NCBI GenBank assembly: GCA_964390305.1
Contig: CAYMHT010000050.1
Coordinates: forward strand, 1-17,851
Direction: 5' to 3'
Length of the DNA stretch: 17,851 bases
From: SKLM01 sp964390305
GTDB taxonomy: Bacteria; Chloroflexota; Anaerolineae; B4-G1
Part shown: positions 5,888 through 13,977 of the stretch, one piece after another
Position numbering within the stretch: position 1 is the stretch's first letter
Layout: every line of letters begins with the position of its first letter
Notes under the pieces: model-generated
What the model saw: only the letters and a program-made list of their open reading frames with translations
Database searches by the model: none
What the model was told of the DNA's origin: nothing
Position numbers and translations under genes: made by a program

Positions 5888-7597
5888 ATGCACGTTGACC
5901 ATGTGACCCTGGCCTGCCTGCGAGACCGACTCGACGGCCTGCTTGGGGCCCGCGTCCAGCGGGTCCTGCTCCCTGATGAGCGCTCGGTAGGGCTGGAGCT
6001 CTACGCCGGCGACCGTTTCCAGCTGCTCATCTCGGCCAGTAAGCAGAGCCCACGCATGCTTCTCGTGCCCCAGAAGCTGCGGCGCGGCGTGGAGACAGCG
6101 CCACCCTTGCTGCTCCTGCTGCGTAAGTGGGTCCTCGGCAGCCGCCTGATCGATGTGACCCAACCCCCGTGGGAGCGCATTCTCACGCTCCACTTCGACG
6201 GGGAGGCCGGTCGATGCAAGCTCATCGCCGAGCTGATCGGACGTTACAGCAACGCGATCCTCGTCGGGCCAGACGACACGGTCCTGGAGGCCATGACCCA
6301 CGTGGGGCCAGACATCAACCGCTACCGCGTCACGCTGCCCGCCCATCCTTATGAACCGCCCCCGCAGCCGCCCGGCCGTCAGCCTCCGACCGCGGTCACC
6401 AATCAGGAATGGGCGCGGATACTCGCTTCCGTGGAGGGCGACAGGCCCCTCCACCGCCTACTTACGACCCGCCTCTTCGGCGTCAGTCCAACAGCCGCGC
6501 GGGAGGTGGCCGCCCGCGTGACCGGAGACCCCGAGGCGCCGGCGACAGAAGCCCCTCCTGACCGCCTCACGAAGACGCTTGCCACGCTCTTCTCGCCTCT
6601 GGATGACGGGGCCTGGGCTCCCCACGTGGCGCTGGATGAGGAGGGCGATGTGGCCGCCTTCGCCCCCTACGAACTCCGTCAGTTCCCGCGGGCCCAACCC
6701 GTGCCGACCATCAGCGAGGCGATGTGGCTCTACTTCCAGCACCGGCTCTCCGCCGACGCCTACGCTGCCGCCCGCCAGCGCGTCCACGCCCTCATCGACG
6801 AGGCACGATCCCGTGTCCTCCGCGCCCTCGACCGGGTCCAGGCGCAGAGAGTCGATCAGGAGGAGGTGGAGACGCTTCGCGAGGCGGGCGAGCTCTTGCT
6901 CACCTATCAGCATCGCATCGAGCCGGGGGCTGAGGAGATCACCCTGCCCGGCTACGACGGCGAACCTCGCACCATCGATCTCGACCCCGCCCGGACCCCC
7001 GTCGAGAACGCCCACTCCTACTTCCAGGGCTACCGGAAGGCCGCCCGCGCGGCAAAGGAGATCCCCGCCCGCGTCAGAGCCCTCCAGGCTGACCTGGCCT
7101 ATCTCGAACAGCTTCAGACCGACCTGGCCCTCGCCGAGACCCGGCCCGAGATTGACGCCGTTCACGAGGCCCTCGTGGACGCCGGCTGGGCGCGGAAGCC
7201 GCCCAGACAGAGCAGCGGCGGCATGGTGAAGGGACCACGGCGCGTGGACATCGGGGATTTCCCGGTCTTCGTGGGGCGCAACGCGCGGCAGAACGAGCGG
7301 GTGACCTTTGGGCGAGGCGACCCGGATGACCTCTGGCTTCACGCCCGGGGTCTCCCTGGCGCACACGTGATCATCAAGAGCGCCCGGCGCGCCGTCCCGG
7401 AGACGGTGATCCAGAAGGCAGCTGCCCTGGCAGCCTATTACTCGTCAGCCCGGGACAGCGACCGGGTCGACGTCGACGTCACCGAACGGCGTTTCGTCAG
7501 GCGGACACCGGGTGGGCGGCCCGGGCTGGTCACCTACCAGAACGAGAGGACGCTCTACGTGGAGCCCAGGGACGCCGAATCACTCGCAGGGCCCTGA
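5888..7597 (+). CDS. rqcH: NFACT family ribosome quality control protein (RqcH-like)
   Basis: 569 residues, the usual length for bacterial RqcH/FbpA. In bacteria RqcH binds obstructed 50S subunits with peptidyl-tRNA and directs alanine tailing of the stalled chain. Domains: NFACT-N (about 1-150) with GRYSNAIL; a helix-hairpin-helix-like part (about 195-215); coiled coils around 290-345 and 380-420; the conserved NAHSYFQGYRKAARA (374-388); and the C-terminal NFACT-R domain (about 451-558) with VFVGRNARQNERVTFG, DLWLHARGLPGAHV and AAYYSSARDSDRVDVDVT. The ATG at 5888 has GAGGG five nt upstream; an earlier in-frame ATG at 5837 would run through the rpsT terminator and is rejected. The D-R pair important in B. 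subtilis RqcH (97-98) appears as Glu96-Arg97. It has no clear promoter of its own, so expression may come by read-through from rpsT. Confidence 0.93.
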   Translation: MHVDHVTLACLRDRLDGLLGARVQRVLLPDERSVGLELYAGDRFQLLISASKQSPRMLLVPQKLRRGVETAPPLLLLLRKWVLGSRLIDVTQPPWERILTLHFDGEAGRCKLIAELIGRYSNAILVGPDDTVLEAMTHVGPDINRYRVTLPAHPYEPPPQPPGRQPPTAVTNQEWARILASVEGDRPLHRLLTTRLFGVSPTAAREVAARVTGDPEAPATEAPPDRLTKTLATLFSPLDDGAWAPHVALDEEGDVAAFAPYELRQFPRAQPVPTISEAMWLYFQHRLSADAYAAARQRVHALIDEARSRVLRALDRVQAQRVDQEEVETLREAGELLLTYQHRIEPGAEEITLPGYDGEPRTIDLDPARTPVENAHSYFQGYRKAARAAKEIPARVRALQADLAYLEQLQTDLALAETRPEIDAVHEALVDAGWARKPPRQSSGGMVKGPRRVDIGDFPVFVGRNARQNERVTFGRGDPDDLWLHARGLPGAHVIIKSARRAVPETVIQKAAALAAYYSSARDSDRVDVDVTERRFVRRTPGGRPGLVTYQNERTLYVEPRDAESLAGP

Positions 7598-7603
7598 CCG
7601 GCG

Positions 7604-10573
7604 CTATTCCCGGACGTCGATCGTGCCCACCACAAACGAATCCGCCACGGGCGTGCCCTCCGCATCCACCACCGGCAACCGCTGCATCGTCTCCAGGAGA
7701 TACCAGCCCACCTCGACGCGGTAGTCACCCGCTGGCGCATCCGGCTCCAGCCGCACCTCATACCGATCCACGACTTCCTCTCCCGGCGACCACTCGCTGG
7801 TGGGATAGCTCCCCTGAACCGGCCAGCTGTCCACCTGTCCGTGCAGCCGTCCGTCGGGGCCGATCAGCTGCACGAAGGCCGTATAATCCTCGCCCATGGA
7901 TCGCAGCCCGCGCCAGCGCAGCGTCACCGGCACGATCTCGTTCGCCTTCGCCTCCCGCCTCCCCACGTCAGCCTCCAGGAGCGCCACGCGATCGCCGAAG
8001 TTCGCCAGGCCCTCCCTGCCGGCCACCACCTCCACCCTGGTCAGCGGGCACGCGTCCCGAGGCCGGCCAAGCCAGCCACACCGGGCGGGCTCATCGACCA
8101 GCCCCACTCCCAGCCAGTAGACGCCCGCGTCGCCCGGCGTCGTGATGGCGTGACGGCTGCGCACCATGCCGGCGGCCAGAGGGAATTCCGCGTCTCCACT
8201 GGATCCCCCATCGACCCCCGCCCACGACAGTCGAACGTCCTGGGGCCGCTCGATCCCACGCCAGCCCAGGTCGATCGCCAGTCGAGAACCAGTGCCGATC
8301 TCACCGGGCGAGTCGAAACCCGTCAACCACATCCCGTCCCCGAAGCCGTACAGGCGCCGCTGCGGCAGCGGATCGGGATCCGACGGAGCCTCGACCTCGA
8401 GGGTGCCCAGCGAAACCCACGGCGTCATCTCACTCCCGGCCCTCAGGCCCTCATCCCCGAAAGGGGAGAAGAGACCACCCTCGAGTCGATACGCGCCTGG
8501 CGCGAGCCAGGGCGGGATCGGCACCTCGTGGTAGTCGGAGATGGGAACGCCAACGACCCACGCGTTCGTGGGGTAGAGCCCGTTGACCGGGCGGGACGCC
8601 TCGCTCGTCCATGCCACCCGACCATCCGCCCCCACCCCTCGCAGCCGCACCATCAGGTCGCTGCTGAGCGACGTCCTGGCTCGCCAGTGCAGCGTCAGGT
8701 GAGCGACGTCCCGGCCCAGCGCATCCCTCTCCATCTCGACGCCCACCAGCTGGACCCTCTCCCCCAGCTCTTCGACGACGCCGTCGAAGGCCCGATCTCC
8801 GTCCGGGGGCTCACCTCGCACCTCCGCCAGCGGGCCCACCGAGCGCAGATAGAACCCCTCCAGGTGGGGCAGGTAACGAGCCAGGTAGACGGTTTGTCCC
8901 TGCTCAAGACGCCGCCGCAGATCCGCCTGATAGAGCGCTTCCGTGCCCAGAACCACGATGTCGAGGTCGGGCCGCATGCCCTCCACCTGCTGCAGGTAGT
9001 ACAGAGGAGCGAACTTCTTCGTGTCAGCCAGGATCGCGCTGTCCTCGGCCAGCGGCTGATCCAGAGCGTACCGCCCCCAGGCGTATCCCCCTCGATCGCG
9101 GCTTCGGTCGACCGCCGAGAAATTACCCCAAATCCGACTCAGGGGCAGCAGGGCGAAGAGGGCAGCCAGGCACGGCCGCCAGACGTCTGAGGGAAGAGGG
9201 GACAGCGGGGGCAAGAGCCGCGCAAAAAAGGCCGCGCCGGCACCGATCCACACGGCCAGAATCAGATGGGCCGGCAGGAGGAAGACCGCGATGTCCGCCA
9301 CGTAGTAGCTCAGTCCGTAGACGACGAACGCCAGGAACGTCACCCCCGTCAGCGCCAGCGCGCGACGCCGACGCACCGCCAGGTGTACCACGCCCACCAC
9401 GCCCAGGCCGATCCCCACCCAGCCGAACGGTTCCCGCACCAGCCGCGTCACGATCCGCCACCGGGTCGGATCCTGCCACCCGTCCAGACGCAGGGCACCG
9501 TGGAACTGACCGCCGGTGACGTACGTGAAGAACTCCCGCAGCGTCATCCAACGCCCATCGTGCAGCGCCGGCCAGCGGAGCGGGATAAAGAGATAGACCG
9601 ATAACCCCAGCACGAACAGCCCCGCACCAGCCAGCCACTCCCTGAGCCTCAACCGTGGCCGGTCCCACACCAGCGCCACCGCGACCGCCGGAATCAGGAG
9701 CGCCGTCGTCAGGTGATTCGTCAGGCTCAACCCCATGAGAAAAAGCGCGGCTTGCCAGCGCCGCGCCTGCCCCGCCTCGGCTCCCTCCCCCCTGGGGCGG
9801 AGCAAGAGCCACAAAATGACCGCCACGAGGAGATTATGCAGCGTGTAGACTTCGGCGATGACCGCCTGGGACCAGAATGTGCGGGAGAAGGCAAAACCCA
9901 GCGCACTCAGCAGGGAGAGCAGCGGCCAGTCGGTCAGATTCCGCACCACGCCGTAGAGCACCAGCACAGCAGCGGTGGCGAACACCGCGGAGGCCAGATT
10001 GACGCGCCAGGCCACGTTGTTGAGTGGCAGCAGGGTGAACAGCTTGACCAGCAGGATGTACAGCGGGTACCCGGTTGGGTGGGCCACGCCCAGCTTGGCG
10101 GCCACCACCTGGAACTCCATCGTATCCGCCTCTCCCACCGACGGAAGCAGCGTCCGCAGGGTGAGACCGAGCGTCGCCAGCCCCAGCAACACGGGAAGCA
10201 GCCAGTCCGGTCGGTCCCGCCACGTCACCAGCAGCGCCAACGCAGCGCCACCAATCAGGAGCACCCCGCCGGCCAGAGGGCTGGCGAGGACCCCCGTCGC
10301 GTAAAGGACCGGTAAAGCGAGAGGCGCGGCGGATGACCAGTGACCAATGACCGCAGAGGAATCGGAGGCGAGGATTGACCGGCGCCAGAGCCCCAGGACC
10401 GCCAGTCCACAGAAAACGGCGATTCCGGCCACCACCGGCGTCGAACGGTAGGCCGGCGACCAAAGGGCGGCCTCCGCCAGGAACCGGGCCAGCCCCAGCC
10501 CCCAGACGGCCCCCGCACCCGCGATGACGACGGCTCGAGTCGCGCGCTCAGGGCGAGGCCTCATCCCCTTCAT
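7604..10573 (-). CDS. DUF2723 multi-spanning membrane protein (TMEM260-like glycosyltransferase) with C-terminal beta-sandwich modules
   Basis: 989-residue integral membrane protein. The N-terminal half (to about 485) holds roughly a dozen hydrophobic segments and the DUF2723 core: VGEADTMEFQVVAAK (146-160), GVAHPTGYPLYILL (162-175) and FWSQAVIAEVYTLHNLL (233-249). This family includes TMEM260, a protein O-mannosyltransferase that uses a lipid-linked sugar, so transfer of a sugar outside the membrane is likely. The C-terminal half is soluble, probably extracytoplasmic, with three related beta-sandwich modules (about 600-705, 740-850, 858-985) sharing L-x-WR cores and V.GLYPTN/VQGSYPTS turns. 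The start overlaps the 3' end of mrdA by 26 nt (ATG 10573) or 17 nt (ATG 10564), implying translational coupling. Neither start has a well-spaced ribosome binding site. It ends 6 bp from the convergent rqcH gene, with no terminator visible. The acceptor is unknown. Confidence 0.85.
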   Translation of the reverse strand: MKGMRPRPERATRAVVIAGAGAVWGLGLARFLAEAALWSPAYRSTPVVAGIAVFCGLAVLGLWRRSILASDSSAVIGHWSSAAPLALPVLYATGVLASPLAGGVLLIGGAALALLVTWRDRPDWLLPVLLGLATLGLTLRTLLPSVGEADTMEFQVVAAKLGVAHPTGYPLYILLVKLFTLLPLNNVAWRVNLASAVFATAAVLVLYGVVRNLTDWPLLSLLSALGFAFSRTFWSQAVIAEVYTLHNLLVAVILWLLLRPRGEGAEAGQARRWQAALFLMGLSLTNHLTTALLIPAVAVALVWDRPRLRLREWLAGAGLFVLGLSVYLFIPLRWPALHDGRWMTLREFFTYVTGGQFHGALRLDGWQDPTRWRIVTRLVREPFGWVGIGLGVVGVVHLAVRRRRALALTGVTFLAFVVYGLSYYVADIAVFLLPAHLILAVWIGAGAAFFARLLPPLSPLPSDVWRPCLAALFALLPLSRIWGNFSAVDRSRDRGGYAWGRYALDQPLAEDSAILADTKKFAPLYYLQQVEGMRPDLDIVVLGTEALYQADLRRRLEQGQTVYLARYLPHLEGFYLRSVGPLAEVRGEPPDGDRAFDGVVEELGERVQLVGVEMERDALGRDVAHLTLHWRARTSLSSDLMVRLRGVGADGRVAWTSEASRPVNGLYPTNAWVVGVPISDYHEVPIPPWLAPGAYRLEGGLFSPFGDEGLRAGSEMTPWVSLGTLEVEAPSDPDPLPQRRLYGFGDGMWLTGFDSPGEIGTGSRLAIDLGWRGIERPQDVRLSWAGVDGGSSGDAEFPLAAGMVRSRHAITTPGDAGVYWLGVGLVDEPARCGWLGRPRDACPLTRVEVVAGREGLANFGDRVALLEADVGRREAKANEIVPVTLRWRGLRSMGEDYTAFVQLIGPDGRLHGQVDSWPVQGSYPTSEWSPGEEVVDRYEVRLEPDAPAGDYRVEVGWYLLETMQRLPVVDAEGTPVADSFVVGTIDVRE

Positions 10574-12350
10574 CTACGCCGAAGTAATGCGCCAAGATGT
10601 CCCGTACCACCGGCACCGCGGTCACCGAGCCTTCTCCCCCGTTGTAGAGATACACAATCACGGAGATCTCCGGCGCCTCCACGGGGGCAAAAGCCGTGAA
10701 CCAGGCGTGCTCGGGCTGTTCAAACCCCACCCCACACATGATGTCGTCGCAGAACTGCGCAGTCCCCGTCTTCCCCCCGATCCGCAGACCCTCGATCTGC
10801 CCGCGGCGCGCCGCCGTCCCGTCGGCCACGACGCGTTCCATTCCCTCGCGCACCAACGCAAGGTGCCCCCTGCTGACGGGCAGGTCGCGCACCGTCTCTG
10901 GTTCGAATGGCTCGACCGTGTTCCCTTCGGCGTCGGCGACGTGGTGGACGACCTGAGGCCGGTTGAGCGCGCCGTCGTTAACCACAGCGTTTACGGCGTT
11001 GAGCATCTGCAGGGGCGTCACCTCCAGGAAGCCCTGGCCGATGGACAGGTTATACGTGTCACCCGTCGACCAGCTCTCCTGGTAGGTGTGGCGCTTCCAA
11101 TCCGCACTGGGCACCAGGCCCCCGCTCTCGGCCGGCAGCTCGACGCCGGTGGGCTCGCCCAGGCCAAACAGCCGCGCGTAATCCGCGATCCGCCCCACCC
11201 CCAGGCCCTCGAACTCGGTCTCCTCAAACCCGCCACCCACCTTGTAGAAGAAGACGTCGCACGAGTGGGTGATCCCACCCACGATGTCCAGGTCCCCGTG
11301 ACCGGCCTTGTTCCAGCAGTAGAACGGCTGGGCCTGACCGGGATCGTTCGGATAGTACTTGTTCGGCACGACGATCGTCCCCGGGCAGTGAAGTTGGGTG
11401 CCAGGCGTCACCACACCCTCCTCCAGGGCTGCGGCTGCCACCACGACCTTGAAGACCGACCCAGGAGGGACGGCATCGGAGATGGCGTGATTGATCAGCG
11501 GTCGATGCGGATCATGCCATCGATCCCAATCGCTCTGGGAGACGCCTTTGACGAAGACGTTGTCGTCATACGTAGGCAGGCTGACCATGGCCAGGACCTC
11601 ACCCGTCTGGGGATCCATGGCGATTGCGACCCCGCGAGGAGAGGCAGCCTCTTCGAGCCCAAACCTCAGCGCTTCCTTCGCCGCCCGTTGCAGCTCCAGG
11701 TCGAGCGACAGATAGACGTTGTGGCCAGGAACCGGAGCCGCGCGCTCCTCCACGACGCGGATCACCCGCCCCAGCACGTCCTCTTCGACCACATGCTCTC
11801 CCTTCTGCCCGCGCAGCACGTCTTCATAGGTCGCCTCGACCCCTCCGCTGCCGATCCTGTCGGTAGCCGGGTCATACCCCTCATCGCGGAATGCCTGCTC
11901 CTTCTCNNNNNNNNNNNNNNNNNNNNNNNNNNNNNNNNNNNNNNNNNNNNNNNNNNNNNNNNNNNNNNNNNNNNNNNNNNNNNNNNNNNNNNNNNNNNNN
12001 NNNNNNTCCGTGTCGTCCGGCAGGTAACCGGGCACCACGGTGACGTAGAAGCTGGGCACGTTCCGTACCAGGCGCTCGCCGTTCCGATCGTAGATGATCC
12101 CACGCGAAGCCGGGACAGTGATCAGCTTCGTGCTCTGTTGTGTCGCCTCTTGCGTGTACTCCCGGCCCTGCACGAACTGCAGGTGCCACAACCGCCGGGT
12201 GAAGATCCCGAAGAGCCCCAGAATGGCCAGCCCAAGGATGTAGGCGCGGAGGGCACCCGTGCCGGTCAACGCACGGCCCAGCCGGTGGCCTTGCGACCCA
12301 TTTCGACCGCGTTCAGACCCGAATCGCTCCGTCTCGAAGTGGACTCTCAC
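10548..12350 (-). CDS. mrdA: penicillin-binding protein 2 (peptidoglycan transpeptidase), interrupted by assembly gap
   Basis: Class B penicillin-binding protein of the elongasome, anchored by one N-terminal membrane segment (about 34-50) and acting in the periplasm or wall space to cross-link peptidoglycan. Active-site motifs are intact: SVFK (nucleophile Ser codon 11459-11457), SCD in place of SxN (11264-11256) and KTG (10772-10764). RIGSGGVEATYEDVLRG and the late GDTYNLSIGQGFLEVTPLQML are typical of PBP2. GTG start at 12350 overlaps the mreD stop as GTGA. An N-run at 11907-12006 removes most of the pedestal domain, so the true length is unknown. PBP2 proteins usually carry well over 100 residues between the flanking motifs, more than the 34 codons the Ns represent. 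It follows mreB-mreC-mreD and runs into the DUF2723 gene. Confidence 0.95.
   Translation of the reverse strand: MRVHFETERFGSERGRNGSQGHRLGRALTGTGALRAYILGLAILGLFGIFTRRLWHLQFVQGREYTQEATQQSTKLITVPASRGIIYDRNGERLVRNVPSFYVTVVPGYLPDDTXXXXXXXXXXXXXXXXXXXXXXXXXXXXXXXXXXEKEQAFRDEGYDPATDRIGSGGVEATYEDVLRGQKGEHVVEEDVLGRVIRVVEERAAPVPGHNVYLSLDLELQRAAKEALRFGLEEAASPRGVAIAMDPQTGEVLAMVSLPTYDDNVFVKGVSQSDWDRWHDPHRPLINHAISDAVPPGSVFKVVVAAAALEEGVVTPGTQLHCPGTIVVPNKYYPNDPGQAQPFYCWNKAGHGDLDIVGGITHSCDVFFYKVGGGFEETEFEGLGVGRIADYARLFGLGEPTGVELPAESGGLVPSADWKRHTYQESWSTGDTYNLSIGQGFLEVTPLQMLNAVNAVVNDGALNRPQVVHHVADAEGNTVEPFEPETVRDLPVSRGHLALVREGMERVVADGTAARRGQIEGLRIGGKTGTAQFCDDIMCGVGFEQPEHAWFTAFAPVEAPEISVIVYLYNGGEGSVTAVPVVRDILAHYFGVDEGDEASP
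11907..12006. other. assembly gap of exactly 100 N within mrdA
   Basis: A run of exactly 100 Ns interrupts mrdA. The round number suggests a placeholder of nominal size rather than a measured distance. The flanking codons fall in one frame when 100 Ns are counted, but this may be chance (one in three). Confidence 0.97.
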
Positions 12351-12835
12351 AGAGCCAGCCCCTCACGGCCCGTTGCCCGCTCGAGCCAGATGATCGGCTG
12401 CAGAACAAACGGCGCCAACACGCCGTTGAGCAGGACGGAGGGCGCCGCCACCCGGGCAAGCGAGAACCCCCAGCTCACCGTGCGGCCGGTCCAGCCCAGG
12501 ATGACCAGCAGCGCCAGATGATAGACCAGGGCGCCGAGCACCGTCAAGATCACCGCCCGCACAGCCTGTGAGCCCACCCCTTCTACCAATGACTGTCCGG
12601 CCACGTAGGCCCCGGCCACCAGGGCCAGCGCCGTTCCCGCCAGTGGCCCGCCAGACAACAGGTCGATGATCAGCCCACCGACGAAGGCCCACACCAATCC
12701 CTCGTCCAGGCCCCGCGCCATCGCCCACATCAGCACCACCAGCAGCATCAGGTCGGGCCGGGCTCCCAGCACGCTCACCCGCGACAGGAGCGTCGCCTGG
12801 ATCACCGCAACGCCGGTGAGAAGCGGGAACGTCAC
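12347..12835 (-). CDS. mreD: rod shape-determining protein MreD
   Basis: Small integral membrane protein of the elongasome, 162 residues from the GTG at 12835, with about five hydrophobic segments: ALALVAGAYVAGQSL, VILTVLGALVYHLALLVIL and a C-terminal VLLNGVLAPFVLQPIIWL among them. The motif LDEGLVWAFVGGLIIDLLSGGPLAGTAL is typical of MreD (read in two parts around residue 50). Position between mreC and mrdA confirms the call. The start is uncertain: GTG at 12835 has no well-placed ribosome binding site, while GGGAGG at 12859-12854 stands 6 nt before an in-frame ATC at 12847. That ATC would give an N-terminus of M-NPYVTFPLL, like many MreD proteins. The stop overlaps the mrdA start (GTGA). Confidence 0.88.
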   Translation of the reverse strand: MTFPLLTGVAVIQATLLSRVSVLGARPDLMLLVVLMWAMARGLDEGLVWAFVGGLIIDLLSGGPLAGTALALVAGAYVAGQSLVEGVGSQAVRAVILTVLGALVYHLALLVILGWTGRTVSWGFSLARVAAPSVLLNGVLAPFVLQPIIWLERATGREGLAL

Positions 12836-12899
12836 GTACGGGTTGATCTCAAACCTCCCGACAATCGCTCCACCAAAAGAACCTGCTCGCAGCCCACCC

Positions 12900-13817
12900 C
12901 TACTCCGTCCCCGGCGCCATGTCTTCCTCAGGGATCCGCTCGAACCCCGTGATCACCAGCGCCAGCTCCAGCCGCGCATAGTCCACCGCCGGCCGCACCG
13001 TCGCCGTCTGAAACGTCTCATACTCCCTCTGCTGCACCTCCGTGACCTGCCCGATCACCAGCCCTTTCGGCATCAAGCCCCCCAGCCCCGAGGTGAGCAC
13101 GATGTCCCCCACGCTGACCTCCTCTTCCTGCGGGATGTACTCCATCTGCAAACTCCCGTCAGCCTGGCCCACGACGAGACCCGTTCCCCGCGTCGTCTGC
13201 AGGAGAGCAGCCACAGCGCTGTCCGGATCCGAGAGAAGCTGCACCTTCGCCGTGCGCGGTCCCACCTCCGTGATGCGCCCCACCAGCCCCGGCCCCCCGC
13301 TCACCACCGACATACCCACCTCCGCGCCCTGCCGGGCTCCGACATTGATCGTGATGTACCGCAGGTAGGGATTCGGCTCCCCGCCGACCACGCCGCCGCA
13401 GGGGTACGTCTCGCACGCCTCGCGCGTGATCACCTCGGCACCGAGGGGGGCCGAGATCGGGTACTCGCTCGCGAAGTTGAGCAAAGCCCGGAGTTCCTCC
13501 GCCTCCGCCTCATACTCCCGCAGCCGCACGTTCTCCACCTCCAGAGCCTCCACACGCGCCTGGAGCTCCTCAACCTCCGCACGGAGCTCGCGCGCTTCGC
13601 GGGCGGTCCGAAACAGCCCGCCTGCGCCTTCGAAGGTGCTCGACAGCGCCCGCTGCAGCGGGTCGAGCACGTAGTGAGCCGCGTTTTCGACCGGGGTCAG
13701 CATACCAGACTCGTGGAGCACCAGGAGGAGCAGACCGAGAACGAGAAGAACTAGAGGAAGCCACGACCGTTCACCCTCTCGTCGAATCGAAACGGGCGGG
13801 CGAGTTGATTGCTTCAT
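12900..13817 (-). CDS. mreC: rod shape-determining protein MreC
   Basis: 305-residue bitopic membrane protein that links cytoplasmic MreB to the wall-synthesis enzymes. Seen: a short basic cytoplasmic tail, one membrane segment (about 19-35, rich in L and V), a coiled coil (about 72-112, EARELRAEVEELQARVEAL), then the beta-barrel domain with YITINVGARQGAEVGMSVV, GLVGRITEVGPRTAKVQLLS and GLMPKGLVIGQV. Start ATG at 13817 is preceded by GAGGTGA. It lies 160 bp after mreB and 52 bp before the first plausible mreD codon. The mreB-mreC gap contains a small perfect hairpin (GCGACT at 13832-13837 with AGTCGC at 13843-13848), just upstream of the ribosome binding site, and no T-tract. Confidence 0.96.
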   Translation of the reverse strand: MKQSTRPPVSIRREGERSWLPLVLLVLGLLLLVLHESGMLTPVENAAHYVLDPLQRALSSTFEGAGGLFRTAREARELRAEVEELQARVEALEVENVRLREYEAEAEELRALLNFASEYPISAPLGAEVITREACETYPCGGVVGGEPNPYLRYITINVGARQGAEVGMSVVSGGPGLVGRITEVGPRTAKVQLLSDPDSAVAALLQTTRGTGLVVGQADGSLQMEYIPQEEEVSVGDIVLTSGLGGLMPKGLVIGQVTEVQQREYETFQTATVRPAVDYARLELALVITGFERIPEEDMAPGTE

Positions 13818-13977
13818 ACGTCACCTCACCAGCGACTTGCGCAGTCGCCTGCAGCGGAGGCTAGGGGGCCGATCCTCTCTGCGTCAACCCAGGACCACAT
13901 AGAGATCGGGGGCGTCGGGAGAGACAGAACGGGGATATCTCGCGCCGGCCGCAGAGATCTCACCGAACCACGTCTGC

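Noticed and set aside
7879..7887. TATAAT on the plus strand inside the DUF2723 gene
   Set aside because: No -35 or downstream gene on this strand; a single hexamer within coding sequence is expected by chance.
7841..9190. Plus-strand open frame opposite the DUF2723 gene
   Set aside because: Composition is that of an antisense shadow; the minus strand holds the recognisable protein.
10524..12521. Long plus-strand frame opposite mrdA
   Set aside because: It runs through the N-gap and mirrors the mrdA codons; no family similarity or ribosome binding site.
13858..13887. Possible mreC promoter (TTGACG with TAGCCT 18 nt downstream, minus strand)
   Set aside because: The -35 is good but the -10 matches only three of six bases and the spacer is long; mreC is better explained by read-through from mreB.
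13920..13977. Palindromic GAGATCTC and imperfect pairing after the mreB stop as a terminator
   Set aside because: The stem is short and interrupted and no T-tract follows; the mre genes continue downstream.
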